Source: Pontibacter ummariensis
GTDB taxonomy: Bacteria; Bacteroidota; Bacteroidia; Cytophagales; Hymenobacteraceae
Assembly (NCBI RefSeq): GCF_900188175.1
Contig: NZ_FZOQ01000009.1
Location: forward strand, 146,199-210,198
DNA length: 64,000 bases
Reading direction: 5' to 3'
Made by a program: the position numbers and the translations under genes. The notes beneath the pieces are model-generated. The model was not told the DNA's origin. It worked only from the letters and a program-made list of their open reading frames with translations, and did no database searches. Below, piece by piece: positions 26,701-35,811 of the stretch. The first letter of the stretch is position 1. Each line of letters begins with the position of its first letter.

Positions 26701-27034
26701 TCGCATAACCATTCTGCTCTTTCCCCTCTAGGTTTGTGTAGGTAACAGGAACTCCCTTCCTGATGAGTTCATATACTTCCTTGTTCGCTATAATGGGCGT
26801 AAGGCTTGCCCGGCTCTTGGTCAGTTCATCAGCAGCATAATTGATACAGCTTTCCGGGAGGCCAGCGTTAAGGCGCGTTAAAGCGTTTATCAGCCTGCCA
26901 CGCAACACAACATCTTTCAGACTCTCTCTGCCAATCTTTTCATGTTTCCAGGCATTGATGTGCTGATATCCTAAAGCCAGCTCAAAAAATTGGATATCCG
27001 CTTCCTCTATGTGTGACTCACTTAAGAAAGCCAT
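23726..27034 (-). CDS. hsdR: Type I restriction endonuclease subunit R
   Basis: HsdR is the motor and nuclease of the type I restriction complex: it translocates unmethylated DNA and cuts it. The 1102-residue protein has the N-terminal PD-(D/E)xK nuclease (RRPDLLLYVNGLPLVMIELKN). A superfamily 2 helicase follows, with Walker A TQGSGKSYSM, DEAH-like VDEAHRTQYKG, motif III FTGTPLL and motif VI region TIARANRVIEGK. The C-terminal part is helical. I place the start at ATG 27034 (MAFLSESHIEE), 13 bases inside the preceding gene, because the extra 19 residues of the longer frame read the end of that gene. It is the last gene of the four-gene operon. Confidence 0.95.
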   Translation of the reverse strand: MAFLSESHIEEADIQFFELALGYQHINAWKHEKIGRESLKDVVLRGRLINALTRLNAGLPESCINYAADELTKSRASLTPIIANKEVYELIRKGVPVTYTNLEGKEQNGYAKVIDFSNPKSPDNEFLVVSQLSIEYLQTDTITRRPDLLLYVNGLPLVMIELKNATEKAKVGYDKNLKDYRCDIPQLFWYNLFVCVSNGIETRVGSFNAPWEHFFIWVKLRDTAVDNNQLTLDEVEADSKGKNKRLSLKLFGEGLCTKVNLLDYFENFVLYHKNKVKILAKNHQYLGVNNAIRALENANTPDQKRDGKLGVFWHTQGSGKSYSMIFFSRKINYKLDGNWSFLIITDRKDLDSQIYRNFVETETVVETKDQQQNYYRPSSRDKLQEYLQSNKTYLFTLIHKFGIEKGKIFPKLTDRDNWIVMVDEAHRTQYKGLAENMRIALPNAQYIAFTGTPLLKSGLTEEWFGGYVSEYNFAQSIEDGATVPMFYKKSVPRVEQVNENLVGEAAQILEDENLSEEQKKKLDKEYSTLLHVVRRDDRLNEIAKHIVQHFPYRLDAEDENGNRKPMKAMVISIDKFTAVRMFDKVQHYLKEELKELHKKAKDETDPAKKARHERAIAFIKETKMAAVVSQEGSDREEEEMFKKEGLEIRPHRRLMDYPNEDGQNIEDFFKDPNNPYRVVFVTAMWLTGFDAPSVSTLYLDKPLQNHTLMQTIARANRVIEGKKNGLVIDYFGVFRNLKIALADYAEGTKGRNKEQTEEEFPVREFEELLEILNQAISEAKAYCKELGADIDAILAIGEKGFREVELFNEYANIILEKDEYKKQLNLYENTISALYDSAKPEIYDYPETKRARDVFEYLRKVVDRQVDQDEEVERAKRRIDELLDTSVVGQGDLQVAHERVIMKTASLIDLSKLNFAKLREQFPEKQHKNIQFADLRELMEIKLKQMLGQNKMRGHFLERFQRVIDDYNSGSLSIEEAYEELVKQAEDLSEEQTRAAKEGMTEEQLQVFDLLSKDRKLTKDEEKQVKLAAQDLLTVLFDAKNKILIQEWHKEKRTQEAVKHKIQEILNQHLPDSYSRTVFIQKTDVVYQHLYEQAELGYGFAA

Positions 27035-28908
27035 GTTGCAGTCTGTTGTGTAGTAGTTACTTGATTCGCTGAAAAGAAATCCAATCCCCACACATCTTCT
27101 GCAATCTTTTGGTAAAGCTCCTGTCGCTCCTCTATATCTTTGCGCTTAAACTGATCATGCGGCTTAAAAGGCAAGCCTGAAGCCGCTATATATGCCCTGA
27201 AATTAGGGTTTTTCTGATAGCAAGCCTCATGTAACGACTGAGCCAGCAAATTCTCTTTTAAGTAATGCGGAAGCTTGTCTTCGTAGCTTGCATCACTAAA
27301 GGACTGGTTGGTACCTCTCTGGAGGAGTAAAAGATCACCTATCATGTCACGCACATGCCTAAACTCCTCGGTTTGGGTAATCTCATCAGTATGATACTCT
27401 ATCCTATTGGCCCAAATATGCTCTATCTCATAAGGCTTTCCTTCAGAAGGATTAAAATAAGTAGAAAAAGAAGTATTTCGCCCTGAACTTTGCTCCACAT
27501 GACTTGTGATACGGCTTAAGAAAAACTTAACGAAGTACTTGTTTTGCCCGTGCATGTGGAAATTTTGTACACCGCTCAACTTCTCTTCCATACTTTCTAG
27601 CTTTTCTCTAAGCACTATACCAAGCTCCTCTACACTTTTATCCCGAATCTCTAATACAAGATTATACATAGTGTAGCGGATTGAGCTTTGAGAGAAGGTG
27701 CGGAAATTTACAGATCGACGTACAGAAAAAGTTTCTATATAACGACCAACCATGTTAAGCTTCTGATAAATGGCCTCCTCAGAATCCTCTAATCGAATAG
27801 GTGCCATGTATAGCGGGTCTGCAAGAGAAGAAGCAAATCCCCACATGTTCGCATAGTGTAGATGCTCTAACCCCTTTGTTAAAGTTATTTGCGCATCCAT
27901 TATCTTTCTGTATAGCTTTGTATAGAATGTAAATTTGGCATCAACAAACTCAAAGAAGTTAGATGAAGTGTACAAGCCTAGCTTCTCCTGATTATCTTTC
28001 ACCCAAGTATGGAAGCGGGTACCTACCTTTTCAAAGTCTTCGTTAGCGGAGCCAACTTTGCCCGGCCTAATAGTTATGGCATATTTTGCTCTGAACCAGC
28101 TTTGAAAGAAGCGAAGATCTTCATCCGTATTGTACTCGTGTAGTTTTTTTATTTCCTTCTTCCAGATATCATTGATTGCTGTACGCTTACTTGAATCTGA
28201 TTTTACCTTAGATAGGACATAGCCTTTTAGCATCTCGCTCGGCGTCAAGTTCAGCCCCCTATCATTCATGGTCTCGAAGATGGTGTAGGCGTTATCATCG
28301 GAGTAGGCTGTAATAACTACCAGCACTACGTTGTCTACCAGCCAATCCATGAAGTATGGCAGAGCTTCTCCTTTTAATTCCTCTGGAAAGGCATTTGCTA
28401 CATCTTCGTATCTCTCTGTGATGTTCTTAATTGACTCGTCATCGGAATCTTTCACCTCATATTCGCCGTCCTGAAACAGGGCATCGAGACAATGTTTCCG
28501 CTCTGGCACGTCCAGGTTAAAAGACTTCTCGTCATACTTTTCAGAATAGATCAGCGAGTCAATGTTTACCTTTTTGTCTCTGCCTTTTTGCAGGTTGTTC
28601 AGGTATAACAACAAGACGGTGAGTGATGTAAGCCTTTGCTGCCCGTCTATTACGGACTTCTTACCGTCTTTCTCGCTTAATACTATTGGGCCGAGATAAT
28701 AGCTGTTGTAATTTGAGACTTCACGCCGCTCGTGTTCAGGTTTGTAGTTGTTAAAGAAAGCTGCTTCGAGGTCGGCAACAAGTTGCTCAATGTGGTTCTT
28801 CTGCCACTTGTACTCTCTCTGGAAGTAATCTATCGTATACTTTTTATTGTCCAATACATCGCGAATAGAGTAATCTTTTGCCTCTATCTTGTTGGCTACA
28901 TTTCCCAT
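27022..28908 (-). CDS. DUF262/DUF1524 protein (GmrSD-like nuclease) embedded in the type I operon
   Basis: The 628-residue protein has an N-terminal DUF262 domain. Its hallmark IDGQQRLTSL (about residues 87-96) is a ParB/Srx-like NTP-handling loop, with YFQREYKW and YLGPIVL before it. Its C-terminal DUF1524 domain has the HNH-type motif YEIEHIWANR (near 490). This two-domain build is that of GmrSD/BrxU-type enzymes, which cut modified or invading DNA. It is separated from hsdS by 9 bases and overlaps hsdR, so it is transcribed within the type I cluster. It may supply a second, modification-dependent layer of defence; its exact target is inference. Confidence 0.85.
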   Translation of the reverse strand: MGNVANKIEAKDYSIRDVLDNKKYTIDYFQREYKWQKNHIEQLVADLEAAFFNNYKPEHERREVSNYNSYYLGPIVLSEKDGKKSVIDGQQRLTSLTVLLLYLNNLQKGRDKKVNIDSLIYSEKYDEKSFNLDVPERKHCLDALFQDGEYEVKDSDDESIKNITERYEDVANAFPEELKGEALPYFMDWLVDNVVLVVITAYSDDNAYTIFETMNDRGLNLTPSEMLKGYVLSKVKSDSSKRTAINDIWKKEIKKLHEYNTDEDLRFFQSWFRAKYAITIRPGKVGSANEDFEKVGTRFHTWVKDNQEKLGLYTSSNFFEFVDAKFTFYTKLYRKIMDAQITLTKGLEHLHYANMWGFASSLADPLYMAPIRLEDSEEAIYQKLNMVGRYIETFSVRRSVNFRTFSQSSIRYTMYNLVLEIRDKSVEELGIVLREKLESMEEKLSGVQNFHMHGQNKYFVKFFLSRITSHVEQSSGRNTSFSTYFNPSEGKPYEIEHIWANRIEYHTDEITQTEEFRHVRDMIGDLLLLQRGTNQSFSDASYEDKLPHYLKENLLAQSLHEACYQKNPNFRAYIAASGLPFKPHDQFKRKDIEERQELYQKIAEDVWGLDFFSANQVTTTQQTATWLS

Positions 28909-28917
28909 ATGTTTTGC

Positions 28918-30081
28918 TTAAATAGCTAATTGCAGTTGTTGTTCCTTTTGCTTCATTAAATACTCATCGGAAAGCTTTCCGCTGATGAGCCTTGGAAGTA
29001 GAAGGTCACGAGTTTGGCTTAGGTTTTTGTTGTAGAGTTGAAGGTTTATAATTTGTTGATGCATAGGTTTTACGATCTTATCAAATTGCTCCAGAACCGT
29101 GCTTTCAGGCATCACTATGTCTAAACTATAAGCTTGACTTCTATTTAGTCCTGGTACAGCCGCATCACTATTAATGAATGGCTGGTACTGTAGATTGAAG
29201 TACAAGAATAAAGAAGTTTGTTCTTTATCAATAAAGTATACAGTATCAATAGGCCAACAATTTTTGTCAGACCAGTGAATGCTCCCTACGTTTCCCTTCC
29301 TTCCAACTATGATAACAGGACCTTCAATCAATGATGTTTCATTAGATCCAACGACACCGCTTGAACCATAAACAGGAAAATCTCCCTCTACTCGATCATC
29401 CTCTTTTAAGGCTTTGCCATAATTAAGTGTAACAATATCACCTATTTTAGTTCTCTTCCACCCCTCAGGAATACCATCAACTACAGGTAGATTTTCATAG
29501 CCAGGGAAGCGAAGGCGTACAAACCATTCGTTATAAATATCTTCTGCTATCTGCTCTAGCAGAGCAATGCGCTGTTTGTTGTTTTCTACCAGATCATCGT
29601 AGGCAGTAATTATTGAAGCTATTTTCTTTTGAACAGGGATTGAAGGCAATGAAGGTAACTTTAGCTCCCTTATATCCTTCATGTTCAAATGAGCAACGGT
29701 TGCACCATTAGTCTTTACTAATATTTGCCCTTGCAACTCATTTCCTAAAAGGAGATAGCATAGATAGTCTGGATCTACAATTTTTTTATTAGGTCTGACA
29801 AGTACTGTTCTTTGTCCTAAGCAAACTTGCAAATCATCTGGTATGATCGCGACGTTACCAACTGGTGCTTCCCTTGCAATTATGATATCCCCCCCTTGTG
29901 GTTTTGCTCTTTTAGTCCAAAGCTCATAAGTTTCCTCAGAAACTCTATTTACACCATCAAGGATTAACCGTCCCTTTCCTATATTGGGAGTTCTGATAGA
30001 TGGTATACCTTCAACTTGTGTTGGCGCTGTTTTATGTTCACAGTCTACAATGAAATCAGCAACATCATTTAACACCATCAT
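28918..30081 (-). CDS. hsdS: Type I restriction-modification specificity subunit
   Basis: HsdS sets the DNA recognition sequence for the methyltransferase and endonuclease. The 387-residue protein has two target-recognition domains (about 1-150 and 200-360). The first conserved helix region is PVQKKIASIITAYDDLVENNKQRIALLEQIAEDIYNEWFVRLRFPGYE. The second ends with VLEQFDKIVKPMHQQIINLQLYNKNLSQTRDLLLPRLISGKL, the usual spacer-helix pair. It overlaps hsdM by 4 bases (ATGA) and is followed after 9 bases by the DUF262 gene. Both domains look intact. Confidence 0.93.
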   Translation of the reverse strand: MMVLNDVADFIVDCEHKTAPTQVEGIPSIRTPNIGKGRLILDGVNRVSEETYELWTKRAKPQGGDIIIAREAPVGNVAIIPDDLQVCLGQRTVLVRPNKKIVDPDYLCYLLLGNELQGQILVKTNGATVAHLNMKDIRELKLPSLPSIPVQKKIASIITAYDDLVENNKQRIALLEQIAEDIYNEWFVRLRFPGYENLPVVDGIPEGWKRTKIGDIVTLNYGKALKEDDRVEGDFPVYGSSGVVGSNETSLIEGPVIIVGRKGNVGSIHWSDKNCWPIDTVYFIDKEQTSLFLYFNLQYQPFINSDAAVPGLNRSQAYSLDIVMPESTVLEQFDKIVKPMHQQIINLQLYNKNLSQTRDLLLPRLISGKLSDEYLMKQKEQQLQLAI

Positions 30082-32192
30082 AACAACCCTCCTATATTGA
30101 AGTGAATCTGTTCTTCTAAATCTCTTGCTTTCTCTGATAATGTTTTGAACATCTCATAGTTATCAGACAGAGTCATTTTAAACTCTTCTGCTGAAACAGT
30201 TTCATTTTCAAATGTGATACCCACATACCTCCCCGCATTTAATGAGTAATCCTGCTCCTCTACATATTCTTTTCGCGAAGCTGCTTTACAAAGCCCTGTC
30301 ACATCAACATACTTTGCTTCTGGAAAACTCTCATGTAGCCAAGTCATATTATCAAGCCAATAAATAGCTTGTTCTAAAGCAATTTTAAGCTTCTGCTGTT
30401 TCTTATCCAGCGCCTTATCTATTTTGTTAAGCTCCAAATCATTCCACCCTTTGTCACTCTTAATCTTCAATAGAGAATCAGCCTGCTCCCACAGCTCCAA
30501 CATGCTCTCCTTTTCTTTATTTAGCTCAGACTGCAATTCCTTGAAAGCAGCAAGTACAGTCTTTAATTCAGCAGCAAACTGTAACTGCGAAGCATTGTCT
30601 TTGGCAGATGCAATAAGTGTTTGTAATGGTTGGAGATTAGGCAGTTCCAGCCCTTCTTTCAACTGAAGAGTTTGTAGTTGCTCTGGTAAGCCAGCGACTT
30701 TAAGCTTTTTAAGTTGTTCGGGCTTATACTTGTCTTTGCTCTGCTGATAGTAGCTCTTTAGAGCAGCCAAGGTGTTATCAAGAGTTCCTTTATACTTTTC
30801 TACTCTTTCAGGAATAGCTGTTAATGCTGCTTGAGCCTCCTTGATGTAGTGCGAGATTAGCTCCAGATAACGATCAGTTTCGCCCCTGTATAGGCGTACA
30901 ACAGCAGAAAGATTTTGCACCTGTTCTTCTGTCCATTCGCGGTGCGCGCGGTCCATCTGGCGATATACGTTGCGGCCATCCAGGAACAAGATTTTGTTTT
31001 TGCGGTCAGTATTTACTTTACCCTTATCAAAGAACCAGATAGTAGCAGGAAGGGTAACTGTATAAAACATGTTAGATGGCATCGTCACCATACAATCCAC
31101 AATGCCGCTATCTACTATGTTTTTCCTGATCTCATACTCAGAATTTCGGGCATCAGACGCAGAATTGGCCATCACAAATCCTGCACGCCCTTTATCATTA
31201 AGTGAAGAAGCAAACAGCGATACCCAGAGGTAGTTTGCATCAGTTATTTTATCGTCTTTTTTACCCTTGTTTGTAGGCAGGCCATAGGCAGTGAAGCGAG
31301 GGTCATTTTTAACAGTAGCCTCCTTTACCGTCTTCACGTTGAATGGCGGATTAGCCATTACGTAGTCAAACTTGCCTTTGCTATTGTAGGGATCACTTTC
31401 GTAGGAGTTTGTTTCTGTGATTTCACCCCTAAGATTGTTTACCAGCAAGTTCATCTTAGCAAGTCGTACGGTTTCACCCATATACTCCTGCCCGCATACA
31501 TAAATGTCGTTCAGGTCGTGGTTAGCTTCCTTCACAAACTTAGCTGACTGTACAAACATACCTCCCGAACCGCAGGCGGGGTCATAAATCTTTCCACTGT
31601 ACGGCTCAATCACCTCCACAATAAAGCGGACAACCGAAGTAGGCGTAAAGAACTCCCCTCCTTTCTGTCCTTCGCTTAAAGCGAAATTTCCCAGGAAGTA
31701 CTCATAAATCTTCCCGAAAACATCACCACTAGCGTCTTTAGGTATATCAGAGAAAGCCTTTAACAGTTGAGGTAGAATATCATCCTTCTTCTTTTCAATA
31801 TCAAAGAAAGCATCTTTTGGCAGTACTCCCTGAAACTTTGCATCCTGGTAACTCTCAATCGCTACCATTGCCTCCTTTATGGCTTCAGCTGCTTTCTTGT
31901 CTCCAGGTAGGTTGAGCAGGTAATCGTATCGGGCATTCTCTGGCAAATAGAACCCACACTTCTCCAGTGCTATTTTATCCAGAGCACGCTCCATACGGGT
32001 GCCTTTGTACTTCTCATATTCCTGCAGAATCTCAGCCTCTACATGGCTGTATTTGTTATCGGCAAAACGCAGAAAGATAAGCCCCAGCACCGGCACCGCA
32101 TAATCAGATGCCTTTATCCCTCCATAGGCACGCAGCGAATTGGCTGCATCCCACAAATCATCTTCCAGTTTCTTTAGTTGTTCGTTGGTCAT
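30078..32192 (-). CDS. hsdM: Type I restriction-modification DNA methyltransferase subunit
   Basis: HsdM transfers a methyl group from S-adenosylmethionine to adenine within the site chosen by HsdS. The 704-residue protein shows the N-terminal helical domain (DDLWDAANSLRAYGGIKASDYAVPVLGLIFLRF), SAM motif I DPACGSGGMFV (204-214) and catalytic motif IV NPPFN (281-285). It is longer than the common 500-residue form because of a C-terminal coiled-coil extension (about 470-610, Leu/Lys/Gln-rich). It is the first gene of the hsdM-hsdS-DUF262-hsdR operon. Confidence 0.95.
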   Translation of the reverse strand: MTNEQLKKLEDDLWDAANSLRAYGGIKASDYAVPVLGLIFLRFADNKYSHVEAEILQEYEKYKGTRMERALDKIALEKCGFYLPENARYDYLLNLPGDKKAAEAIKEAMVAIESYQDAKFQGVLPKDAFFDIEKKKDDILPQLLKAFSDIPKDASGDVFGKIYEYFLGNFALSEGQKGGEFFTPTSVVRFIVEVIEPYSGKIYDPACGSGGMFVQSAKFVKEANHDLNDIYVCGQEYMGETVRLAKMNLLVNNLRGEITETNSYESDPYNSKGKFDYVMANPPFNVKTVKEATVKNDPRFTAYGLPTNKGKKDDKITDANYLWVSLFASSLNDKGRAGFVMANSASDARNSEYEIRKNIVDSGIVDCMVTMPSNMFYTVTLPATIWFFDKGKVNTDRKNKILFLDGRNVYRQMDRAHREWTEEQVQNLSAVVRLYRGETDRYLELISHYIKEAQAALTAIPERVEKYKGTLDNTLAALKSYYQQSKDKYKPEQLKKLKVAGLPEQLQTLQLKEGLELPNLQPLQTLIASAKDNASQLQFAAELKTVLAAFKELQSELNKEKESMLELWEQADSLLKIKSDKGWNDLELNKIDKALDKKQQKLKIALEQAIYWLDNMTWLHESFPEAKYVDVTGLCKAASRKEYVEEQDYSLNAGRYVGITFENETVSAEEFKMTLSDNYEMFKTLSEKARDLEEQIHFNIGGLL

Positions 32193-32296
32193 TATACTCT
32201 ATATCAGCAGGATAACTCTACCCGAGAAATCCTAACATTATTCTATGTTTTAGTTAAACTAAAATTAGACAATATAGAAAATAACATATCAATAAA

Positions 32297-32323
32297 AAAG
32301 GCAGGATTTATAATCCTGCCTTT
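32297..32323 (-). terminator. Hairpin terminator upstream of hsdM
   Basis: A 12-bp perfect inverted repeat (32297-32308 with 32312-32323) is followed by a T-run on the minus strand. It lies about 100 bases before hsdM, so it insulates the restriction operon from transcripts coming from the right. Confidence 0.7.
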
Positions 32324-32524
32324 GACTCAAATACAAAATAAATAGCTAACAGCTTATCGAAATAGTCATGCGTTATGCATATAACCAACACTTGCATGTT
32401 TTTGATTCTGAGAAAGGCCTATTATAAAGTCTGTCGGCACTGCAATTAGGCCTATGTGTAGCAATGTATATTCAAGTGCACGCTCCTACAAGTTACTTGA
32501 TATTGATGTTTATAGAGCGTATGT

Positions 32525-32584
32525 TTAATCACAAACGTTATTGGGAAAGATGATCTGCGCCTCCGTGAATTTTGATTTTTTCAT
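32525..32584 (-). pseudogene. Fragment of an IS3-family orfA
   Basis: The ATG at 32582-32584 opens MKKSKFTEAQIIF, the characteristic first residues of IS3-group OrfA transposases. The frame then leaves the family (PNNVCD) and stops after 19 codons. Only the first 40 bases of the transposase remain, so this is a scar and not a gene. Confidence 0.6.
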
Positions 32585-32625
32585 GCAATTCGCTTTAGGT
32601 TCTATACGATTATTACACGCTTCTT

Positions 32626-33330
32626 CTACTTTACAATGGTCCAATTTTTCGGGGGGAGGTCACCTTTCCGGTAAGTAGACACGAAGCCGTAGTACAGTAA
32701 CTTAAAATCAACAGGCCGCCTCAGATCTCTCTTTTCCAGGTTTACCTGCAACTTTAAATTGCCTTTAAGGAACATGTAAATAGCGCTGCCTGCTGTGAGG
32801 GCTGCCTTTTCGCTTTTGATATAGATAATAAAGACATCGACATGGCGCACAAAATGTAAACCCTGCCTTACCAGTTCCTAGTTCAGTCAAGCAGCATAAT
32901 ATTTTAGAGCAACGGCGAGAGCGGGCTACCCTGGGTCACCCCTTTCCGGCGTTCGGCCAGCTTACCCTTTATCAGGATGGGAGCCATGAGCCATTTGTGG
33001 ACCATCCACCAGCGGGCATTTCACCTTTCGATAATGCAGTTGCAACAACCGACAGTGTTCCAATTCGTCGAGGAAGTTTTTCAGGTTTATGCCAATAATG
33101 TACTGATAACCTTCATGGATGTAGCAGTGTGCCTGCTGCACGGGCTTGTGGGCATTGCGGCCCAGCTGGAAGCAATAGCTGTGTTTTTGAACTCCAACTC
33201 TAAAAGCGGATACATCAATTGGAGGACTGCCTGTTGCAGTTCACGTTCGGTGACGGTAGGAATATCTAGGAGGCGTTCTTTGCCATTGCTTTTTCCGACA
33301 AATTTGTGCTTTGAACCGCATTTTACTTAA
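32626..33330 (-). pseudogene. Degenerate group II intron reverse transcriptase/maturase
   Basis: Reading the minus strand from 33330 down, pieces of an LtrA-type reverse transcriptase appear in different frames: LLDIPTVTERELQQAVLQLM, then HSYCFQLGRNAHKPVQQAH and YIHEGYQYIIGINLKNFLDELEH, then RRKGVTQGSPLSPLL before a stop codon. The last piece is VDVFIIYIKSEKAALTAGSAIYMFLKGNLKLQVNLEKRD, after the catalytic site. In active enzymes the sequence is YADD; here it is degraded to HVDV. Frameshifts, internal stops and the lost catalytic site show a dead gene. The intron RNA ends were not identified. It sits between the restriction operon and the ATPase system. Confidence 0.8.
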
Positions 33331-33451
33331 CCGAGGCTCGATCATGAGAAGTTTTCAAAAACAAAGTAGAAATTTGTGAAGATGGTTCGATACGTAATTT
33401 ATGGAACATTAAATTTAAAGAATATATTTACAAGTAACTTGACTTATTACG

Positions 33452-34516
33452 ATGCGAATCGAATTTTTACCGGCATATAATGGAGATGCCATCTGCATAA
33501 ACTTTAAGCATGAAAATGCCGCCGTTAATATTCTGATAGATGGGGGGACTAAACAGACCTACCAGACCAAAGGAAAAAAGAACACCATCGTAAACGGGCC
33601 ACTGAAACATCTTGTTGAGGCGATCAGAGAACGAAATGAAAAGATTGACCTTTTGATCCTTACCCATATTGATGATGATCATATCGGCGGGATAATGAAG
33701 TGGCTAGAGAATGATAAAAAAGCACTTAAGTTGATCGGCGAAGTTTGGTTCAATAGCGGCAAGACTATCGCGAGCTATCTTAATGTATCCGAGATTAAAA
33801 TCCCCGAATTACAATTAGTTCCTCATGATACGACTGAAACCGGCGTCGGTCAGGGCGTTAATTTCGAGAAACTTATCCGAGAAGCTAAGGTATGGAACGA
33901 AGCGATTGTCGCTCAAGGGCAATGCCTGGAGTTTAAAGGTACGACCTTCAAGATATTATCGCCATCTCCAGCCGGATTAAAAGCTTTGCATGACAAATGG
34001 TTCAGGGAGGCCCCCGATTCTTTGACTGCAGTAGCTACAGACTACGATCAAAGTTTGGAGCACCACCTTTCGAAACTTATCTCGGACCCTGATGGAAGCA
34101 TCCATAATGGCAGTTCCATTGCTTTTATTTGGGTTCACAACGAAAAGAATTATCTTTTTCTTTCCGATGCCCACGCGGACACGCTGATTGACGGATTTAA
34201 ACTTTTTGAATATGATAAAGAAAATCCAATCCCTGCTGAAGTTGTCAAGCTGAGCCACCATGGCAGTAATCGGAACATCTCTCTGGAGCTTCTGGAGGTG
34301 ATTGATGCCAATCAGTTCGTGGTAACAACTAACGGAGACAAGCATGGTCACCCTGATAAAAAAGGACTTGCCAAGATACTGAAAAGTAAATCAAACCCGC
34401 TCATTAGGTTCAATTATCCAAAACGTATCGACGATATCTTTACAGCAGAAGATCGTAAATTTATTGAGTTCAGGACAGACACCGCCCTTGACGGAATTAT
34501 TATTGAAGAGGAATGA
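33452..34516 (+). CDS. MBL-fold metallohydrolase (ComEC/Rec2-like), first gene of the four-gene system
   Basis: The 354-residue soluble protein has the metallo-beta-lactamase signature LTHIDDDHIGG (His72, Asp76, His77), the metal-bridging region YLFLSDAHAD and the later LSHHGSNRN, like the detached hydrolase domain of ComEC proteins. The N-terminal FLPAYNGDAICINF and ILIDGG strands are typical. Such enzymes cut phosphodiester bonds in DNA, RNA or small molecules. The next gene overlaps it by ATGA, so it is part of one operon with the protease, middle component and ATPase. It probably acts as an effector or regulator of the system; the substrate is unknown. Confidence 0.85.
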   Translation: MRIEFLPAYNGDAICINFKHENAAVNILIDGGTKQTYQTKGKKNTIVNGPLKHLVEAIRERNEKIDLLILTHIDDDHIGGIMKWLENDKKALKLIGEVWFNSGKTIASYLNVSEIKIPELQLVPHDTTETGVGQGVNFEKLIREAKVWNEAIVAQGQCLEFKGTTFKILSPSPAGLKALHDKWFREAPDSLTAVATDYDQSLEHHLSKLISDPDGSIHNGSSIAFIWVHNEKNYLFLSDAHADTLIDGFKLFEYDKENPIPAEVVKLSHHGSNRNISLELLEVIDANQFVVTTNGDKHGHPDKKGLAKILKSKSNPLIRFNYPKRIDDIFTAEDRKFIEFRTDTALDGIIIEEE

Positions 34517-35811
34517 AATACGACTACATTGGTTTTTCGCTGATCGTCTGCGGGGGAAGCGGATGCATTTTCAAAGTGCACGGTGTCGACTATATGTATG
34601 TACTGACCGCGAAACATCTCATTGAAGGACAAAAAGTAACTGTAAAGCGACAGTTCATTGATGAGGACGGCCAGCCTAAGGAGATATCGTTAAAAGTACT
34701 GGGTGAGCCATTTTTGAATAAGGATGTTAACAAAGATGCCGCGATTTTAAAGGTGGAGTACCTTCCGGCGATCGAATCACTGGCAAGGTGGGATACCCCA
34801 TTAACCATCGATACAGAAATGACGCTCGCGGGTTTTCCGAATAGTCGATCGAAAAAAACCTATGGTTTCAGGATGGATAAATTGACCTCCAGGAATAGCA
34901 AGGAGTATAACTATATCGAGTGCAAGCTCTCTACACCTTCCACATACGGCGAAATCGTTGGCCTCTCAGGGGGTGGCACCTTTCATTCATCGAATGGGCA
35001 ACATTATCTGACAGGCATTCAATCAAAAATGGCTGCTGAAGATGATGAGGAGATGTTGAACAATGTTGACATCATGCCTTTGGCCTTTTTTGATGACATT
35101 ATAGCAGAGCACGATGAACTTGTACCTCTGGTATCCGAACACCTGCTTTGCTTTTCTACCCTAAAAAGCTACGCGTTAAAACTAGAGGGCTGCTACGGTG
35201 CAGTGCAAATGGATTTTACGCGAAACTATTTACAGGACATTACCGACGAAATCATTGCGAACAAGCTTACACCAACGGTCATCCGGGAATTCTTTACCTC
35301 CAAACTATTGGTTTATGAGGAAGACGATACCGTTCTTGGCAGTCGCGGGCTTTGGATCGCATGGCTTGAGTTTTTGGTGATCCTGCGGATCATTAAAGAA
35401 GAACAAATTAGCGGCAAGAATATCGAAAGCCTTTTTAACGAGTTCCGCCTTATCTATTCGGATACAGATGGTGACTGGACAAATGAATTGCCTAAAATAT
35501 TCCGCTCGAATTTTTATGGTATGTCGCAGGACGCTAAGGTAATTGTCGCTACCCAAGCACCACCCGTAAAATGGGTTATTGCCAACAAAGTGATCCCGAA
35601 CATTATTAGCGCCCATCCTCTGACGAAAAAGCATATGCAGATCGATGTTGGCCTAACTCACCCGCTGCAGAATTTTAAGTTAATGCACTTATATGCTTTT
35701 CAGCGAATAGGGATCATCGACAAAGAGGACGAATACTATAATTTTTCTGCGCTGAATGAGCCAGAACTTTTTGAAAAACTTAAAACTGAGTTTAATGCTA
35801 TCTTCGCATGA
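34513..35811 (+). CDS. Trypsin-like serine protease with C-terminal ABC-3C-type domain
   Basis: The first 200 residues form a trypsin-like protease with an intact triad: His35 in VLTAKHLI, Asp75 in NKDAAILKV and Ser152 in GLSGGGTF. There is no signal peptide, so it works inside the cell. Residues 205-432 are a second domain (FSTLKSYALKLEGCYGAVQMDF... KWVIANKVIPNIISAHPLTKKHMQIDVGLTHPLQNFKLMHLYAFQRIGII), which I read as the coupling domain seen in ABC-three-component effectors. It overlaps the upstream MBL gene (ATGA) and the downstream middle component. It is probably the killing or signalling effector, released when the ATPase senses invading nucleic acid. Confidence 0.8.
   Translation: MKYDYIGFSLIVCGGSGCIFKVHGVDYMYVLTAKHLIEGQKVTVKRQFIDEDGQPKEISLKVLGEPFLNKDVNKDAAILKVEYLPAIESLARWDTPLTIDTEMTLAGFPNSRSKKTYGFRMDKLTSRNSKEYNYIECKLSTPSTYGEIVGLSGGGTFHSSNGQHYLTGIQSKMAAEDDEEMLNNVDIMPLAFFDDIIAEHDELVPLVSEHLLCFSTLKSYALKLEGCYGAVQMDFTRNYLQDITDEIIANKLTPTVIREFFTSKLLVYEEDDTVLGSRGLWIAWLEFLVILRIIKEEQISGKNIESLFNEFRLIYSDTDGDWTNELPKIFRSNFYGMSQDAKVIVATQAPPVKWVIANKVIPNIISAHPLTKKHMQIDVGLTHPLQNFKLMHLYAFQRIGIIDKEDEYYNFSALNEPELFEKLKTEFNAIFA

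Noticed and set aside
35756..35794. Longer start for the ABC-3C-like middle component
   Set aside because: The extra 13 residues are read from the protease's own C-terminal codons; the ATG at 35795 gives a short overlap typical of this operon.
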